Shown here: one piece after another, positions 15,862 to 25,089 of the stretch
How the letters are laid out: every line of letters begins with the position of its first letter
How positions within the stretch are numbered: the first letter of the stretch is position 1
Translations under genes and position numbers: made by a program
From: an uncultured Bryobacterales bacterium
GTDB taxonomy: Bacteria; Acidobacteriota; Terriglobia; Bryobacterales; UBA6623
DNA length: 64,000 nt
Direction of reading: 5' to 3'
Assembly: GCA_951813065.1 (NCBI GenBank)
Contig: CATOTH010000010.1
Span: 302,113-366,112, forward strand
The notes under the pieces: generated by a model
Told to the model about the DNA's origin: nothing
Databases searched by the model: none
Seen by the model: only the letters and a program-made list of their open reading frames with translations

Positions 15862-17735
15862 CCGTCGCTGGCCTGCTTGCCCTCGGCGGGTTTGCGCAAT
15901 CGGCTTGGAGCCAGACCCCGCCGGGCGTGCCAGCGGATCCGAGGATTCTGCTTCCGACGGGACAACGGATCTCGCCCGCAGGCGCCCAGGTTCCGATGAG
16001 GAGCTTGCCCATGGCTGCACAGCTGTCGGCGGACCGCCGCCAGCTGCTCGTCCTGCAAGCGGGATACGACACGCCGACAGTGAGCGTTATCGACATCTCA
16101 AAGCGCATCGAGCTTTCGAGCGTCGAGCTTCCCGACGCCTGGCTGGGTCTGGAGTTCAATCGTGCTGGCGACAAGGTGTATGTCGGCGGGGGCCGGCGCG
16201 GCAGCGTCTGGGAGCTGTCTTTTCGCGACGGTGCGCTCGCTCTGGAGCGGGAGTTCTCCATTCCGAATCAATGTGGCGACAGCTGTGCGTCGCTGATCGG
16301 GGATGTGAGGATGGACGCGGATGGTCGGATCCTCTATGCGCTGGACCTGCTCCGCGACAGCGTGGTCGTGATCAACACCCAGTCTGGATTGGTGCTCGGC
16401 GAATTCCCGACGGGGGCGGCTCCGTACAGGGCAAGACTGGCTCCTGATCGCGAGCACTTGATCATCAGCCACTGGGGCGAGGCGTCTCTAGGGTTGTACC
16501 GACTGTCCGACCGCCGGTTGGTGGAACGGCTGTCGGTGGGCGGGCATCCAGCTGACATCGTGGTGGCCGAAGGCAGCGTGGAGGTGCCGTCGAGCGATTC
16601 AGGGCAAGACGGAGTCGCTCGATATCGAGCCAGGTTGTTCGCGGCTTGTACTCATTCCGACAATCTATGGACCTTCGGAATCACCGAGCGGAATCGTTAC
16701 GAGTTGCTCGACATCCGGTCCGTCGCGCCACTGCCTGAGTCGGCCGTCGGTTCCATCCCGTCGGCCCTTGGGTTGAGTCTGGACGGCGATACGCTGTTTA
16801 TCGCCAACGCAGGCAACAACACGATCATCTTCGCGGACATCGCGGAGGCGCTGCCCGAATCCAGCGGGGCATTGCCCACCGGATGGTACCCGATTGGAGT
16901 CGAAGGGCTGGCCGACGGTGGGATTGCCTACCTGAACGGAAAAGGTGACGGACAGCAGGCCGGGTCCGTGTCCATCCTGCCCGCGCTGACTTCCGAACAG
17001 CTCGAGTTCCTGACCGCGGCGGCTGTCGAGAACCTGTCCGGGCCGACCCTTGCAGCAACTCCTCCACCCGACTCGGTCAGGCAGGTTGTGCTGCTTTTGA
17101 CCGATGCCAGAGGCGAGTCATGGACGCGCCTGTCCCACGACGCGGCGTTGCTGGCCGGGTATGTTCCGGCGGCCCGCGGCGAGCTGGGCCAGATGGCTTG
17201 GATTACGAGTGGCATCGAGAGCGATTTCTTCGCCAAACTGGGACCTGCGGTCGAAGCGGGACGTGTAACGGCCAGGGACCTTGCGGCGGCGGGCCGGGCC
17301 GCGACCGCGCCCGCGGGCACTCTTTGGTCCAACACCAGCGATGCGTCGCGGCGTGCGGAGACTTACGGGATCGGAGGCGGTCGCCCTGTCGAGGTATTCC
17401 TTGACAAGGTGGACCTCGGAGGTTCGCTGGCCGATCTGACCGTGGTAAGGCTCCTGGGTTCTCCCGCGGCACAAGATTCTGAGTTCGGTCGGTTGACGGA
17501 GGCCCTGCGGGAGCATCCTTCCTACGCCTCGACGGTCGTGTTCGCCGTGCCGATTGGAGGTGCGGAGGGAGCGCTAGCGGCCGGCGGGCCTGTCGTTTCC
17601 GGTTCGGCCCCGGATGGCTTCGTGTCCGTGTCGTCGGTCGTGCGCACCGTTCAGTGGCTCCTGGGCCTGCGCCCTGCCACGCAGTTCGATGCGTCAGCGG
17701 TGCCGATCAGCGGGCTGTTTGCCGACTCGCGGTAA
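15816..17735 (+). CDS. YncE-type beta-propeller fused to degenerate phosphoesterase
   Basis: A 639-residue secreted protein. ATG 15816 gives a signal peptide (ATALTVAGLLALGGFAQSAWSQ); a longer frame upstream lacks this logic. Residues about 60-400 form a YVTN/YncE-like propeller (LSADRRQLLVLQAGYD, TVSVIDISKRIELSSVELPDAWLGL, LYALDLLRDSVVVINTQSG). PTGWYPIGVEGLADG and NGKG mark the usual linker to an alkaline-phosphatase-like domain in bifunctional YncE/phosphoesterase proteins. That domain is present in outline (GTLWSNTSDA...YGIGG; LADLTVVRLLGSPAAQDSEFGRLTEAL; SSVVRTVQWLLGLRPATQFDASAVPI) but is short. The expected metal-binding ENRTYDQ and TEDDAQDGxDHVD-type motifs are absent, so it is probably catalytically inactive. 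Confidence 0.72.
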   Translation: MRIRSHRGPDRATALTVAGLLALGGFAQSAWSQTPPGVPADPRILLPTGQRISPAGAQVPMRSLPMAAQLSADRRQLLVLQAGYDTPTVSVIDISKRIELSSVELPDAWLGLEFNRAGDKVYVGGGRRGSVWELSFRDGALALEREFSIPNQCGDSCASLIGDVRMDADGRILYALDLLRDSVVVINTQSGLVLGEFPTGAAPYRARLAPDREHLIISHWGEASLGLYRLSDRRLVERLSVGGHPADIVVAEGSVEVPSSDSGQDGVARYRARLFAACTHSDNLWTFGITERNRYELLDIRSVAPLPESAVGSIPSALGLSLDGDTLFIANAGNNTIIFADIAEALPESSGALPTGWYPIGVEGLADGGIAYLNGKGDGQQAGSVSILPALTSEQLEFLTAAAVENLSGPTLAATPPPDSVRQVVLLLTDARGESWTRLSHDAALLAGYVPAARGELGQMAWITSGIESDFFAKLGPAVEAGRVTARDLAAAGRAATAPAGTLWSNTSDASRRAETYGIGGGRPVEVFLDKVDLGGSLADLTVVRLLGSPAAQDSEFGRLTEALREHPSYASTVVFAVPIGGAEGALAAGGPVVSGSAPDGFVSVSSVVRTVQWLLGLRPATQFDASAVPISGLFADSR

Positions 17736-18120
17736 AGGTGAATACTGGCGGCGCGGCCTTTCTTCGCAAGGCCGGATAGGGGCCGAGATGCTACACTTTC
17801 ACTATTGGTTGCGGTCAAGCCGACCGACTCCCGCGGCCTGACCGCCTCGCGCCCGGAAGCCGGCCGAACGGAATGCAAGTCCCGGGCCTGGGCTTCCGCA
17901 ACTGAGATTCATTCAGGGCTCTCCCGGCATCCGGTGGTGAACTGCAGAGGCTGTCCGAGAAATCCTGTCGTGGGTGAGAGCAGCCGGTATCGAATCGGAA
18001 GGAAGTGAGCAAAGATTGCCCCTTTGTTCGAGTGGTTCCTCCAGCCCCCGCCGTGCAGGTCTCGCCCCTTGTTCTGATCGCGCTTGCGGGACCAACCCGT
18101 AGACCAAGCGCCGTAGCGTC
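17736..18120. other. 385-bp leader region before ileS
   Basis: No gene visible. A 7-bp hairpin (CGGCCTT, loop TCTTCGC, AAGGCCG; 17754-17774) just after the propeller gene could end its transcript, although no T-run follows. TACACT at 17792 may be a -10 box. I searched by eye for T-box, 6S and RNase P signatures and do not see one. Confidence 0.4.
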
Positions 18121-21100
18121 ATGAGCGAACCGAGATTCCAGCGCGCCAAGCCAATCGTAGACTTCCCTGCTTCGGAGCATGAGGTCAGCCGGTTCTGGGA
18201 CGAGGGCGGCGTGTTCGAAAAAAGCCTGACGTTTCGCGAGGGGGCGGAGCGCTTCATTTTCAACGAGGGGCCGCCGACCGCGAACGGCCTGCCGCACAAC
18301 GGGCACGTGCTGACGCGGGTCTTCAAGGATGTGTTCCTGCGCTATCGCACGATGGCCGGCCGCTACGTCCCGCGCAAGGCCGGCTGGGACACGCACGGCC
18401 TTCCCGTCGAGGTCGAGGTCGAGAAGGAGCTTGGTATCCACGGCAAGCAGGCGATCGAGGAATACGGCGTCGAGGGATTCGTCCGCAAGTGCATGGACTC
18501 GGTCTTCCGGTACACCGAGGAATGGGAGAAGATGACCCGCCGGGTGGGTTTCTGGGTCGACTTGTCCGACGCCTACGTGACCTATCACAAGTCCTACATC
18601 GAGAGCGTGTGGTGGGCGTTGGCGCGGCTGTTCCGGCAGGGACTGCTGTACCAAGGGCACAAGATCGTCTGGTGGTGGCCGCAGGGCGGCACGGCCCTTT
18701 CGGCGGGGGAGGTTGGACTCGGCTACAAGACCGTCGAGGATCCGTCCGTGTATGTCGCGCTCGAGCTGGCGGACGAGCCCGGGACGGCGCTGCTCGTGTG
18801 GACGACCACTCCCTGGACGCTCCCGGCGAACCAGTACGTCGCGGTGCGCCCGGAGTTCGATTACGTTCAGGTCCGCTCGAACGGGTGGCGGCTGATTCTG
18901 GCGGCTGCGCTGGTCGGGGAGTTAGAGCAGAAACTCGGCCAGTCGTTGGAGGTCGAGCGGGAGTTCAAGGGCGAGAGATTGCTGGGAAGGCGCTACCACC
19001 CGCCGTTTGACTATTACCGGGCGGCGTACTGGGACCGGGATGGGGAACTGCTGGAAGGTGGCCGCGAGCCGTACCTTTGGAAAGTCCTTGCCGGCGACTT
19101 CGTGACGCTTGACACCGGTACCGGCCTGGTCCACGAAGCACCCGCGTTTGGCGAAGTGGACTACGACCTGCACAAGACGGTCGCCAGCCGTTACGCTTCG
19201 CCTGGCGACGTGCCCTTGCTCTGCCCGGTCCAGCCCGACGGGACCTTCGAAGACTGCATCGCGGACGTTGCCGGCCAATGGGTGAAACAAGCCGACAAAC
19301 GGCTGATTCAGTTGCTCGAGCGCAGTGGCGGGCTGGTTCACCGCGAGAACTACCGCCACGACTACCCCTTTTGCTGGAGGGCTGACAGCGATCCGCTGAT
19401 CCAATATGCCCGCCCGGCTTGGTTTGTCCGTACGACGGCGCGCAACAGGGAGGTCCTGGCGAACAACGCCCGGATCAACTGGCTGCCCGAGAGCATCGGG
19501 TCGGGTCGATTCGGCGACTTCTTGCGCAACAACGTCGACTGGGCCCTGTCGCGGGAACGGTACTGGGGGACGCCGCTCAACGTCTGGGTCAATGACGTGA
19601 CAGGGGCCATGGCTGTGCCGGCCTCGTGCGCCGAGATCCTGGAGAAGAACCCGGCGGCGTTCGACCACTTCGCGCGGGCCAAGGAGGTGGACCCGTCACT
19701 GTCGGACCACCTCATGGTGCACAAGCCCTGGATCGACGAGGTGACCTGGGTCGAGCCGGGCGAGGCCGGAGTCTACCGCCGGGTTTCCGAAGTCATCGAT
19801 TGCTGGTTCGACTCGGGCTGCATGCCGTTCGCCCAGTATGGCTATCCCCACCAGGGCCGGAACGAGTTCGAGTCGCGATTCCCCGCTGACTACATCACGG
19901 AGGCGATCGACCAGACACGCGGGTGGTTCTACTCGCAGCTAATGGTCTCGACTCTGGTCTTCGACAAGGAATGCAGCGATGACCTCGGGCTCACGCCCCC
20001 GGACTACCCCCATCCATTTCGCAATTGCATTGTGCTGGGACACGTAGCGGATCCCAGCGGCAAGAAGGAGTCCAAATCCCTCGGCAACTACACACCGCCC
20101 GAAGTGATCTTCGATCTCGTTGCCCAGGACTTCGCCGTTCGCGGCGACCTGGACGGTGCGCAAACGGCTGAACCGGGGCGCGCCTTGATTTCCAGGGACG
20201 ATCTCGAAGCTCTTGCCCTCAAGCCCGGGGAGATCGTCAAGATCTTCGTGCCGGGAGCAGGGAAGCCGCCCATCCGGCTCTCGGTTTCTGCCGCAAAGGG
20301 AATTCCCCGTCGAGCGATCCAGCTTTCCGCCCACGACCGGGAAGGGGTCGGCGCCGTGCCGGCGCGCGGCGGCGGCGAGGTTTCCCCGATCGACGTGCCC
20401 CGCCTGCCCGACGGGGAGCGAGTGACCCTGGAAGTGCTCTCTCCCGCTCCGGGAGCGGATGCGTTCAGGTGGTTTTTCCTGGCCGGGAATCCGCCATGGT
20501 CCCCCACCCGTCACTCGCTCGCGAACGTCCGGACGATCCAGAAGGAGTTCCCCCTCAAACTGCGGAACGTCTACTCGTTCTTCACGATCTACGCCGAGAT
20601 CGACAGGTTCGATCCGAATGTGACCCCGGGTCGTCCGTTTGCCAGCCGCGGATTGCTCGACCGCTGGATTCTGTCCGAGCTTGACCTCTTGGCGAGCCGG
20701 GTCCGCACGTCCATGGACGCGTTCCTTGCCTACGAAGCGGCCGGCGAGCTCAATCGATTCGTCGACGGGCTTTCGAATTGGTACCTGCGACGGAGCCGCA
20801 GCCGCTTCTGGAAGAGCGAGGTCGATGACGACAAGCTGGACGCCTACGCCACCCTATACGAGTGTCTCGTCAGCTTGGCGAAGCTTTGCGCGCCCTTCAC
20901 CCCGTTCATGGCAGAGGAGATCTACCGAAATGTTGTGTACGGCGCAGGCGTGGCGGGGCCGGAAAGCGTCCACCTTTGCGACCTGCCGGCCGATGCGGGC
21001 CGTTTCGAGCAGTGCCTGTCCGAGGAGATGTCGGCTGTGCGGCGGGCCGTCTCCCTCGGGCTGCGGGTGCGTACGGAGCACCAGCTCAAGGTCCGCCAGC

Positions 21101-21765
21101 CGCTGCGCCGCGCCGAGGTTGTGATCGCCGATCCCGGGCTGCGGAACCGAGTCGCTCATCACGCGCGACTCATTGAAGACGAACTGAACGTTCATGAAGT
21201 GGAGTTCGTGGATGGCAGCCGAGCCCACGCGCGGTACATCGTGAAACCCAATTTCCGTAGGCTGGGGCCGCGGCTCGGAAAAAAGATGCGGCGGGCCAAG
21301 CAGGTCTTCGCCGAGCTGGATGCCGCCGAGCTTCGGTCCAGTCTCGCCGACGCAGAGTGCGCTGTCATCGACTTCGACGGCGAGTCGGTCCGGCTGGACA
21401 GCGAGGACGTGGAGATCAGCGTCGAGGCCGAAGAGCACTTCGCGGCGGCCGGGGATTCGGCGATCGTCACCGTGTTGAGCACCGAGCTTGACGACGAATT
21501 GCGGGACGAGGGATTCTATCGCGAATTGCTGCATCGCATCCAGAACCTGCGTAAGGAGACCGACATTGAGTACACTCGCCGGATCGAGCTCCGCATCGGG
21601 GGTTCGGAACGGACCGCAAGGATTGTCGGCCGGCACCGCAGCCATCTGATGGCGGAGACTCTTTGCACGAGCCTTCTGGAGGCTGGTGCGGAAAGCGTGT
21701 CCGGCGACTCGCGCGATTTCGAGATCGACGGGGAGCGGGTTCACGTCGTGATGAGGCCCGTCTGA
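18121..21765 (+). CDS. ileS: Isoleucyl-tRNA synthetase, type 2, with extra domain
   Basis: A 1214-residue class I synthetase that charges tRNA-Ile. The HIGH box appears as PHNGH (residues 59-63) after FNEGPPTANGL. The CP1 editing domain follows (WTTTPWTLPANQYVAV), then CWFDSGCMPF (about 561-570) and the KMSKS box as KKESKSLGNY (about 647-656). The C-terminal anticodon and eukaryote-like domains (LRVRTEHQLKVRQPLRRAEV, DELNVHEVEF) mark it as the type 2 form, a type often linked to natural mupirocin tolerance. Normal length is about 1030-1060; the excess comes mostly from an insertion of about 110 residues (664-775) directly after the KMSKS loop and before GADAFRWFFLAGNPPW. A KESKS rather than KMSKS loop is unusual. 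Confidence 0.95.
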   Translation: MSEPRFQRAKPIVDFPASEHEVSRFWDEGGVFEKSLTFREGAERFIFNEGPPTANGLPHNGHVLTRVFKDVFLRYRTMAGRYVPRKAGWDTHGLPVEVEVEKELGIHGKQAIEEYGVEGFVRKCMDSVFRYTEEWEKMTRRVGFWVDLSDAYVTYHKSYIESVWWALARLFRQGLLYQGHKIVWWWPQGGTALSAGEVGLGYKTVEDPSVYVALELADEPGTALLVWTTTPWTLPANQYVAVRPEFDYVQVRSNGWRLILAAALVGELEQKLGQSLEVEREFKGERLLGRRYHPPFDYYRAAYWDRDGELLEGGREPYLWKVLAGDFVTLDTGTGLVHEAPAFGEVDYDLHKTVASRYASPGDVPLLCPVQPDGTFEDCIADVAGQWVKQADKRLIQLLERSGGLVHRENYRHDYPFCWRADSDPLIQYARPAWFVRTTARNREVLANNARINWLPESIGSGRFGDFLRNNVDWALSRERYWGTPLNVWVNDVTGAMAVPASCAEILEKNPAAFDHFARAKEVDPSLSDHLMVHKPWIDEVTWVEPGEAGVYRRVSEVIDCWFDSGCMPFAQYGYPHQGRNEFESRFPADYITEAIDQTRGWFYSQLMVSTLVFDKECSDDLGLTPPDYPHPFRNCIVLGHVADPSGKKESKSLGNYTPPEVIFDLVAQDFAVRGDLDGAQTAEPGRALISRDDLEALALKPGEIVKIFVPGAGKPPIRLSVSAAKGIPRRAIQLSAHDREGVGAVPARGGGEVSPIDVPRLPDGERVTLEVLSPAPGADAFRWFFLAGNPPWSPTRHSLANVRTIQKEFPLKLRNVYSFFTIYAEIDRFDPNVTPGRPFASRGLLDRWILSELDLLASRVRTSMDAFLAYEAAGELNRFVDGLSNWYLRRSRSRFWKSEVDDDKLDAYATLYECLVSLAKLCAPFTPFMAEEIYRNVVYGAGVAGPESVHLCDLPADAGRFEQCLSEEMSAVRRAVSLGLRVRTEHQLKVRQPLRRAEVVIADPGLRNRVAHHARLIEDELNVHEVEFVDGSRAHARYIVKPNFRRLGPRLGKKMRRAKQVFAELDAAELRSSLADAECAVIDFDGESVRLDSEDVEISVEAEEHFAAAGDSAIVTVLSTELDDELRDEGFYRELLHRIQNLRKETDIEYTRRIELRIGGSERTARIVGRHRSHLMAETLCTSLLEAGAESVSGDSRDFEIDGERVHVVMRPV

Positions 21766-21804
21766 GAGCGGGGGCCGAGTCTGGAAGTTGAGCGTTCGAA
21801 GCCA

Positions 21805-22884
21805 GTGAGCAGCCCTCTGATCGGTCGCGACCGCGAAGAGCTGACAGCTCTGCTGGTTTCGATGGGCGAGCCGCGCTATCGCGGGGAACAGGTCTATCGA
21901 GGCCTGTACCGGGATCGGTGTTCGGGCCCGGAGGGGATCACGCCGCTCCCCCGCCGGGTCAGGGAGATACTCGAGCGCGAGCACGGCGGAGGCTTGCCTG
22001 CGGTCGACGCCAGGTTCGTGTCTGCCGACGGCACGGCGCGGTACTTGATGCGCCTGGACGACAGTCGACTGGTCGAGTCTGTGTTCATTCCGGACGCTGC
22101 CCGCGACACGCTTTGCATCTCCACGCAGGTCGGATGCCCGGTCGACTGCAAGTTTTGCCTGACGGCGTTGATGGGATTGGAGCGGAATCTGACCGCCGGA
22201 GAGATCGTTGGCCAGGTGCTCGCTCTTGCGCGCGAGCAGGGACTCGATTCCCGTCGGCGCCAGCTGAATGTCGTGATGATGGGCATGGGCGAACCGCTGC
22301 TGAATCTAGAGGCGGTGATGAAGGCGACACGCCTGCTGGCCGATCCCGACGGCATAGCCATTCCGCAGCGGCGGATCACGGTGTCAACCGCCGGGATCGT
22401 GCCCAAGATCCGCGAATACGGCGAGCACGACGTCCGCGGAAAGCTTGCGATCTCCCTGAACGCTTCCAACCCGGAGCAGCGAACTGAACTGATGCCGATC
22501 ACCGCCAGGTACGGGCTTGAGGAGTTGCTCCAGGCCTGTCGGCAGTATCCGCTCCGGCCGTGGGAACGGCTGACATTCGAATATGTCCTTCTGCGGGGGA
22601 TCAACGATTCGGATCGCGATGCCAGCAGCGTGCTCGGAATGCTGGCGCGCCTGCGGTGCTCGGTCAACCTGATCCCGTTCAACCCCGGACCGGGAATCCC
22701 CTACGAGACCCCGGATGCAGGACGGGTGGAATCGTTTCGCTCTATCGTGCACCGGGGGATTCCCTGCTTCGTTCGCAAGCCACGCGGAAGGGACATCTTC
22801 GCGGCGTGCGGGCAGCTCAAGCGCACAGTGGGTCATGACTCGGAAACTGACGGCAGAGAGGTTCCGGCTCCGTCGCGGCCCTAG
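21805..22884 (+). CDS. rlmN: Dual-specificity 23S rRNA/tRNA methyltransferase RlmN
   Basis: A 359-residue radical-SAM enzyme that methylates A2503 of 23S rRNA and A37 of some tRNAs. The radical-SAM cysteines are in GCPVDCKFCLTA (about residues 110-117). The methyl-carrying cysteine lies in FAACGQL (about 335). The family motifs VVMMGMGEPLLN, RITVSTAGIVPKIREYG, KLAISLNASNPEQRTELMPI and FEYVLLRGINDSD are all present. GTG 21805, 39 nt after ileS, fits the family N-terminus (EELTALLVSMGEPRYRGEQVYRGLY). Confidence 0.95.
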   Translation: MSSPLIGRDREELTALLVSMGEPRYRGEQVYRGLYRDRCSGPEGITPLPRRVREILEREHGGGLPAVDARFVSADGTARYLMRLDDSRLVESVFIPDAARDTLCISTQVGCPVDCKFCLTALMGLERNLTAGEIVGQVLALAREQGLDSRRRQLNVVMMGMGEPLLNLEAVMKATRLLADPDGIAIPQRRITVSTAGIVPKIREYGEHDVRGKLAISLNASNPEQRTELMPITARYGLEELLQACRQYPLRPWERLTFEYVLLRGINDSDRDASSVLGMLARLRCSVNLIPFNPGPGIPYETPDAGRVESFRSIVHRGIPCFVRKPRGRDIFAACGQLKRTVGHDSETDGREVPAPSRP

Positions 22885-22887
22885 CCA

Positions 22888-22900
22888 TATAATCGCCCTA
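22888..22900 (+). promoter_or_regulatory. Probable leaderless promoter
   Basis: TATAAT at 22888-22893, then six bases, then ATG 22900 with no Shine-Dalgarno. Transcription would begin at or next to the A of the start codon. Confidence 0.5.
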
Positions 22901-23898
22901 TGGCAATCCGCACCACTGTCGTAGGGAGCTATCCCATCCCTCGATGGCTCTACGGCGACACCTCCAAGCAAACGCTTCGAGACGCGATTGCGGTCGTGCT
23001 CCAGACTCAGGAGCTAGCCGGGATCGATCTCGTAGCGGATGGAGAACTCAATCGGTTCGACCCGTCGCACCCCGAAACCAACGGAATGATCGACTATTTC
23101 GTCCGCCAGCTGTCGGGAGTCCAGACGGATTACAGCATGAGCGACATGGTCGCGTTTCAGAGCGATAGCGGAATGGCGTTTCGCGCAGCTCCCGCCGGCG
23201 TCGTAAGGGAAGCTATCGGTGCAGGAACGCTGAATCTGCCGGCGGACTACGATTTCGTGAAGGATCTCACCGACCGTCCCATCAAATTCACCTGTACGGG
23301 ACCGCACATGCTCTCCAAGACGCTGACGGACCGGCACTACTCCAGCCACGAGGATCTCTGCATGGCGGTCGCGGAGGTGCTCCGGTGCCAGCTGGCCGAC
23401 GTGCGGGCCGATGTGGTTCAACTGGACGAAGCGAACATCACGGGGCATCCTGAAGAATCGACGTGGGCGGCAACCGCGATCAATCACGTACTGGACGGAA
23501 TCAAGACCACCCGCGCAGTGCATCTGTGTTTCGGCAATTACGGGGGCCAGCGCATCCAGTCGGGCACATGGCAAGGGTTGCTGCCGTATCTCAACGCGTT
23601 GCACTGCGACATTGTGCTCTTGGAGATTGCCCGCATGGGCTATGAGGCGCTGGACGAATTGCAGGATCTCAACCCGGCCATCGGTCTCGGGCTCAGCGTG
23701 ATCGACATCAAGGACAACCAAGTCGAGAGCCCCGACCTGATCGCGTCAAGGATCGAGCACGCCGCGAAGAAGCTCGGGGAAGATCGGATCCAGTTCGTGA
23801 ATCCCGATTGCGGGTTCTGGATGCTGTCCAGGAGCGTTGCGGACCGCAAGATGCGGGCTCTGGTTTCCGGCCGAGATCTCTACATGGGTTCGAACTGA
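22900..23898 (+). CDS. MetE C-terminal-like (cobalamin-independent methionine synthase family)
   Basis: A 332-residue cytoplasmic protein with the single TIM-barrel fold of the MetE C-terminal family. It opens TTVVGSYPIPRWLYG, with GELNRFDPSHPETNGMIDYF and VVQLDEANITGH in the barrel. The likely zinc ligands of the family are present in HLCFGNYGG (His/Cys near 208-210) and NPDCGFWML (Cys near 304). Full MetE is about 750 residues with an N-terminal half missing here, so this is one of the short 'core MetE' or epoxyalkane:CoM-transferase-like proteins that move methyl or alkyl groups to a thiol. The actual substrate is unknown. Confidence 0.82.
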   Translation: MAIRTTVVGSYPIPRWLYGDTSKQTLRDAIAVVLQTQELAGIDLVADGELNRFDPSHPETNGMIDYFVRQLSGVQTDYSMSDMVAFQSDSGMAFRAAPAGVVREAIGAGTLNLPADYDFVKDLTDRPIKFTCTGPHMLSKTLTDRHYSSHEDLCMAVAEVLRCQLADVRADVVQLDEANITGHPEESTWAATAINHVLDGIKTTRAVHLCFGNYGGQRIQSGTWQGLLPYLNALHCDIVLLEIARMGYEALDELQDLNPAIGLGLSVIDIKDNQVESPDLIASRIEHAAKKLGEDRIQFVNPDCGFWMLSRSVADRKMRALVSGRDLYMGSN

Positions 23899-23926
23899 CA
23901 GCTCCAGGCTCTACCCAGGTCCGGTC

Positions 23927-25045
23927 ATGCACGCCACCGCCATTCGCGACCAATTTCCAATCGCCGAGTCTTACGCTTACTTCAACCACGCCGCGATCTC
24001 GCCGCTACCGCGTTGCGCGGCGGAGGCGATGCAACGCCAGGTCGAGGACGCCACCCTCCAAGGCATCCACGCCTTTTCCGGATGGGTGCGGGAGTACGAG
24101 TTGCTGCGATGCGCGGCCGCGCGCATGCTGCGCTGCGATGCGGACGAGATCGCGATCACCAAGAACACATCGGAAGGCCTGTCTGCCGTCGCCAACGGCA
24201 TTGACTGGCGGCCCGGAGACACGATTGTTGGCCTGGACAGCGACTTCCCGGCGAACTACGTGCCCTGGAGGGAACTGCAGGTCCGCCGCGGCGTTCGATT
24301 CCGCAGCCTCCGGCTCCGGAACGGAGCGCTCGACTTGGAGGAGTTGGACCAGGCGTGCAGGGGGGCCAGGCTGGCGGCGCTCAGCTATGTCCACTTCTTG
24401 ACGGGGTTTCGCTGGAGCTTGAGGGCCGTAGGAGAGATTTGCCGCAGGCGGGACTGCCTGCTGGTCGTGGATGCCGTGCAGGGCATGGGAGCGTTCGAGA
24501 TCGATGTCAAGGCTTGCGGGATTCACGCTCTCTCGGCAGGCGCTCACAAGTGGCTGCTGGGGCCCGAAGGATGCGCCATCTTCTATGTGGACCGCTCCTG
24601 GATGCCTTCCGTCCAGCCAGTCGAGTTCGGGTGGGCGAGCCTTGAGGGTTTCGAGTCGTACCGCAGCGACGGCGGCCTTCAGCCCGGGGCCAGACGCTTC
24701 GAGTGCGGCACGCTCAACACGGTCGGTTGCGTCGGATTGCGTGCATCCATTGAGTTGCTCAACGAGATCGGTCCGAATGCCGGCTCGACCGCGATCCACG
24801 CGCTGGCCGAGCGCCTACTTGATGGAGCACGAGGCAGGGGCTACGAGCCGGCTGCGGAGCGGGATCGAGAGAACGGGTCCGGAATCGTCTCCCTTCGCAA
24901 GCCGGGCGTTGACCCGGCGAAGGCCGTGCTGGACCTCCGCGAGGAACGGGTTTCGACTGCCGAGCGGATGGGCTGGATGCGCGTGGCTCCGCATGTCTAC
25001 AATTCGGACGCGGAGATCGACAGGCTTGTCGAATTGCTTCCGTAG
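23927..25045 (+). CDS. Class V aminotransferase (cysteine desulfurase-like)
   Basis: A 372-residue PLP enzyme; ATG 23927, 28 nt after the MetE-like gene. It starts IRDQFPIAESYAYFNHAAISPLPR, typical of the class V group. ITKNTSEGLSAVANGIDW binds the cofactor phosphate. VVDAVQGMGAFEID carries the PLP-interacting Asp/Gln. The Schiff-base lysine is in SAGAHKWLLGPEG (near residue 208). The region where IscS-type desulfurases carry the active cysteine loop shows none, so it may be an isopenicillin-epimerase or kynureninase-like member. The pathway is not clear from the neighbours, though the MetE-like partner hints at sulfur or amino-acid metabolism. Confidence 0.82.
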   Translation: MHATAIRDQFPIAESYAYFNHAAISPLPRCAAEAMQRQVEDATLQGIHAFSGWVREYELLRCAAARMLRCDADEIAITKNTSEGLSAVANGIDWRPGDTIVGLDSDFPANYVPWRELQVRRGVRFRSLRLRNGALDLEELDQACRGARLAALSYVHFLTGFRWSLRAVGEICRRRDCLLVVDAVQGMGAFEIDVKACGIHALSAGAHKWLLGPEGCAIFYVDRSWMPSVQPVEFGWASLEGFESYRSDGGLQPGARRFECGTLNTVGCVGLRASIELLNEIGPNAGSTAIHALAERLLDGARGRGYEPAAERDRENGSGIVSLRKPGVDPAKAVLDLREERVSTAERMGWMRVAPHVYNSDAEIDRLVELLP

Positions 25046-25089
25046 CAGTCCGGACCGCCAGAACGGCATCGGGCTGCGATCCTATTCCC

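Noticed and set aside
17780..18010. Structured RNA (6S, RNase P or T-box) in the ileS leader
   Set aside because: A phrase like AAGTCCCGGGC recalls RNase P, but the other conserved segments are missing, and no T-box motif or terminator/antiterminator pair can be seen.
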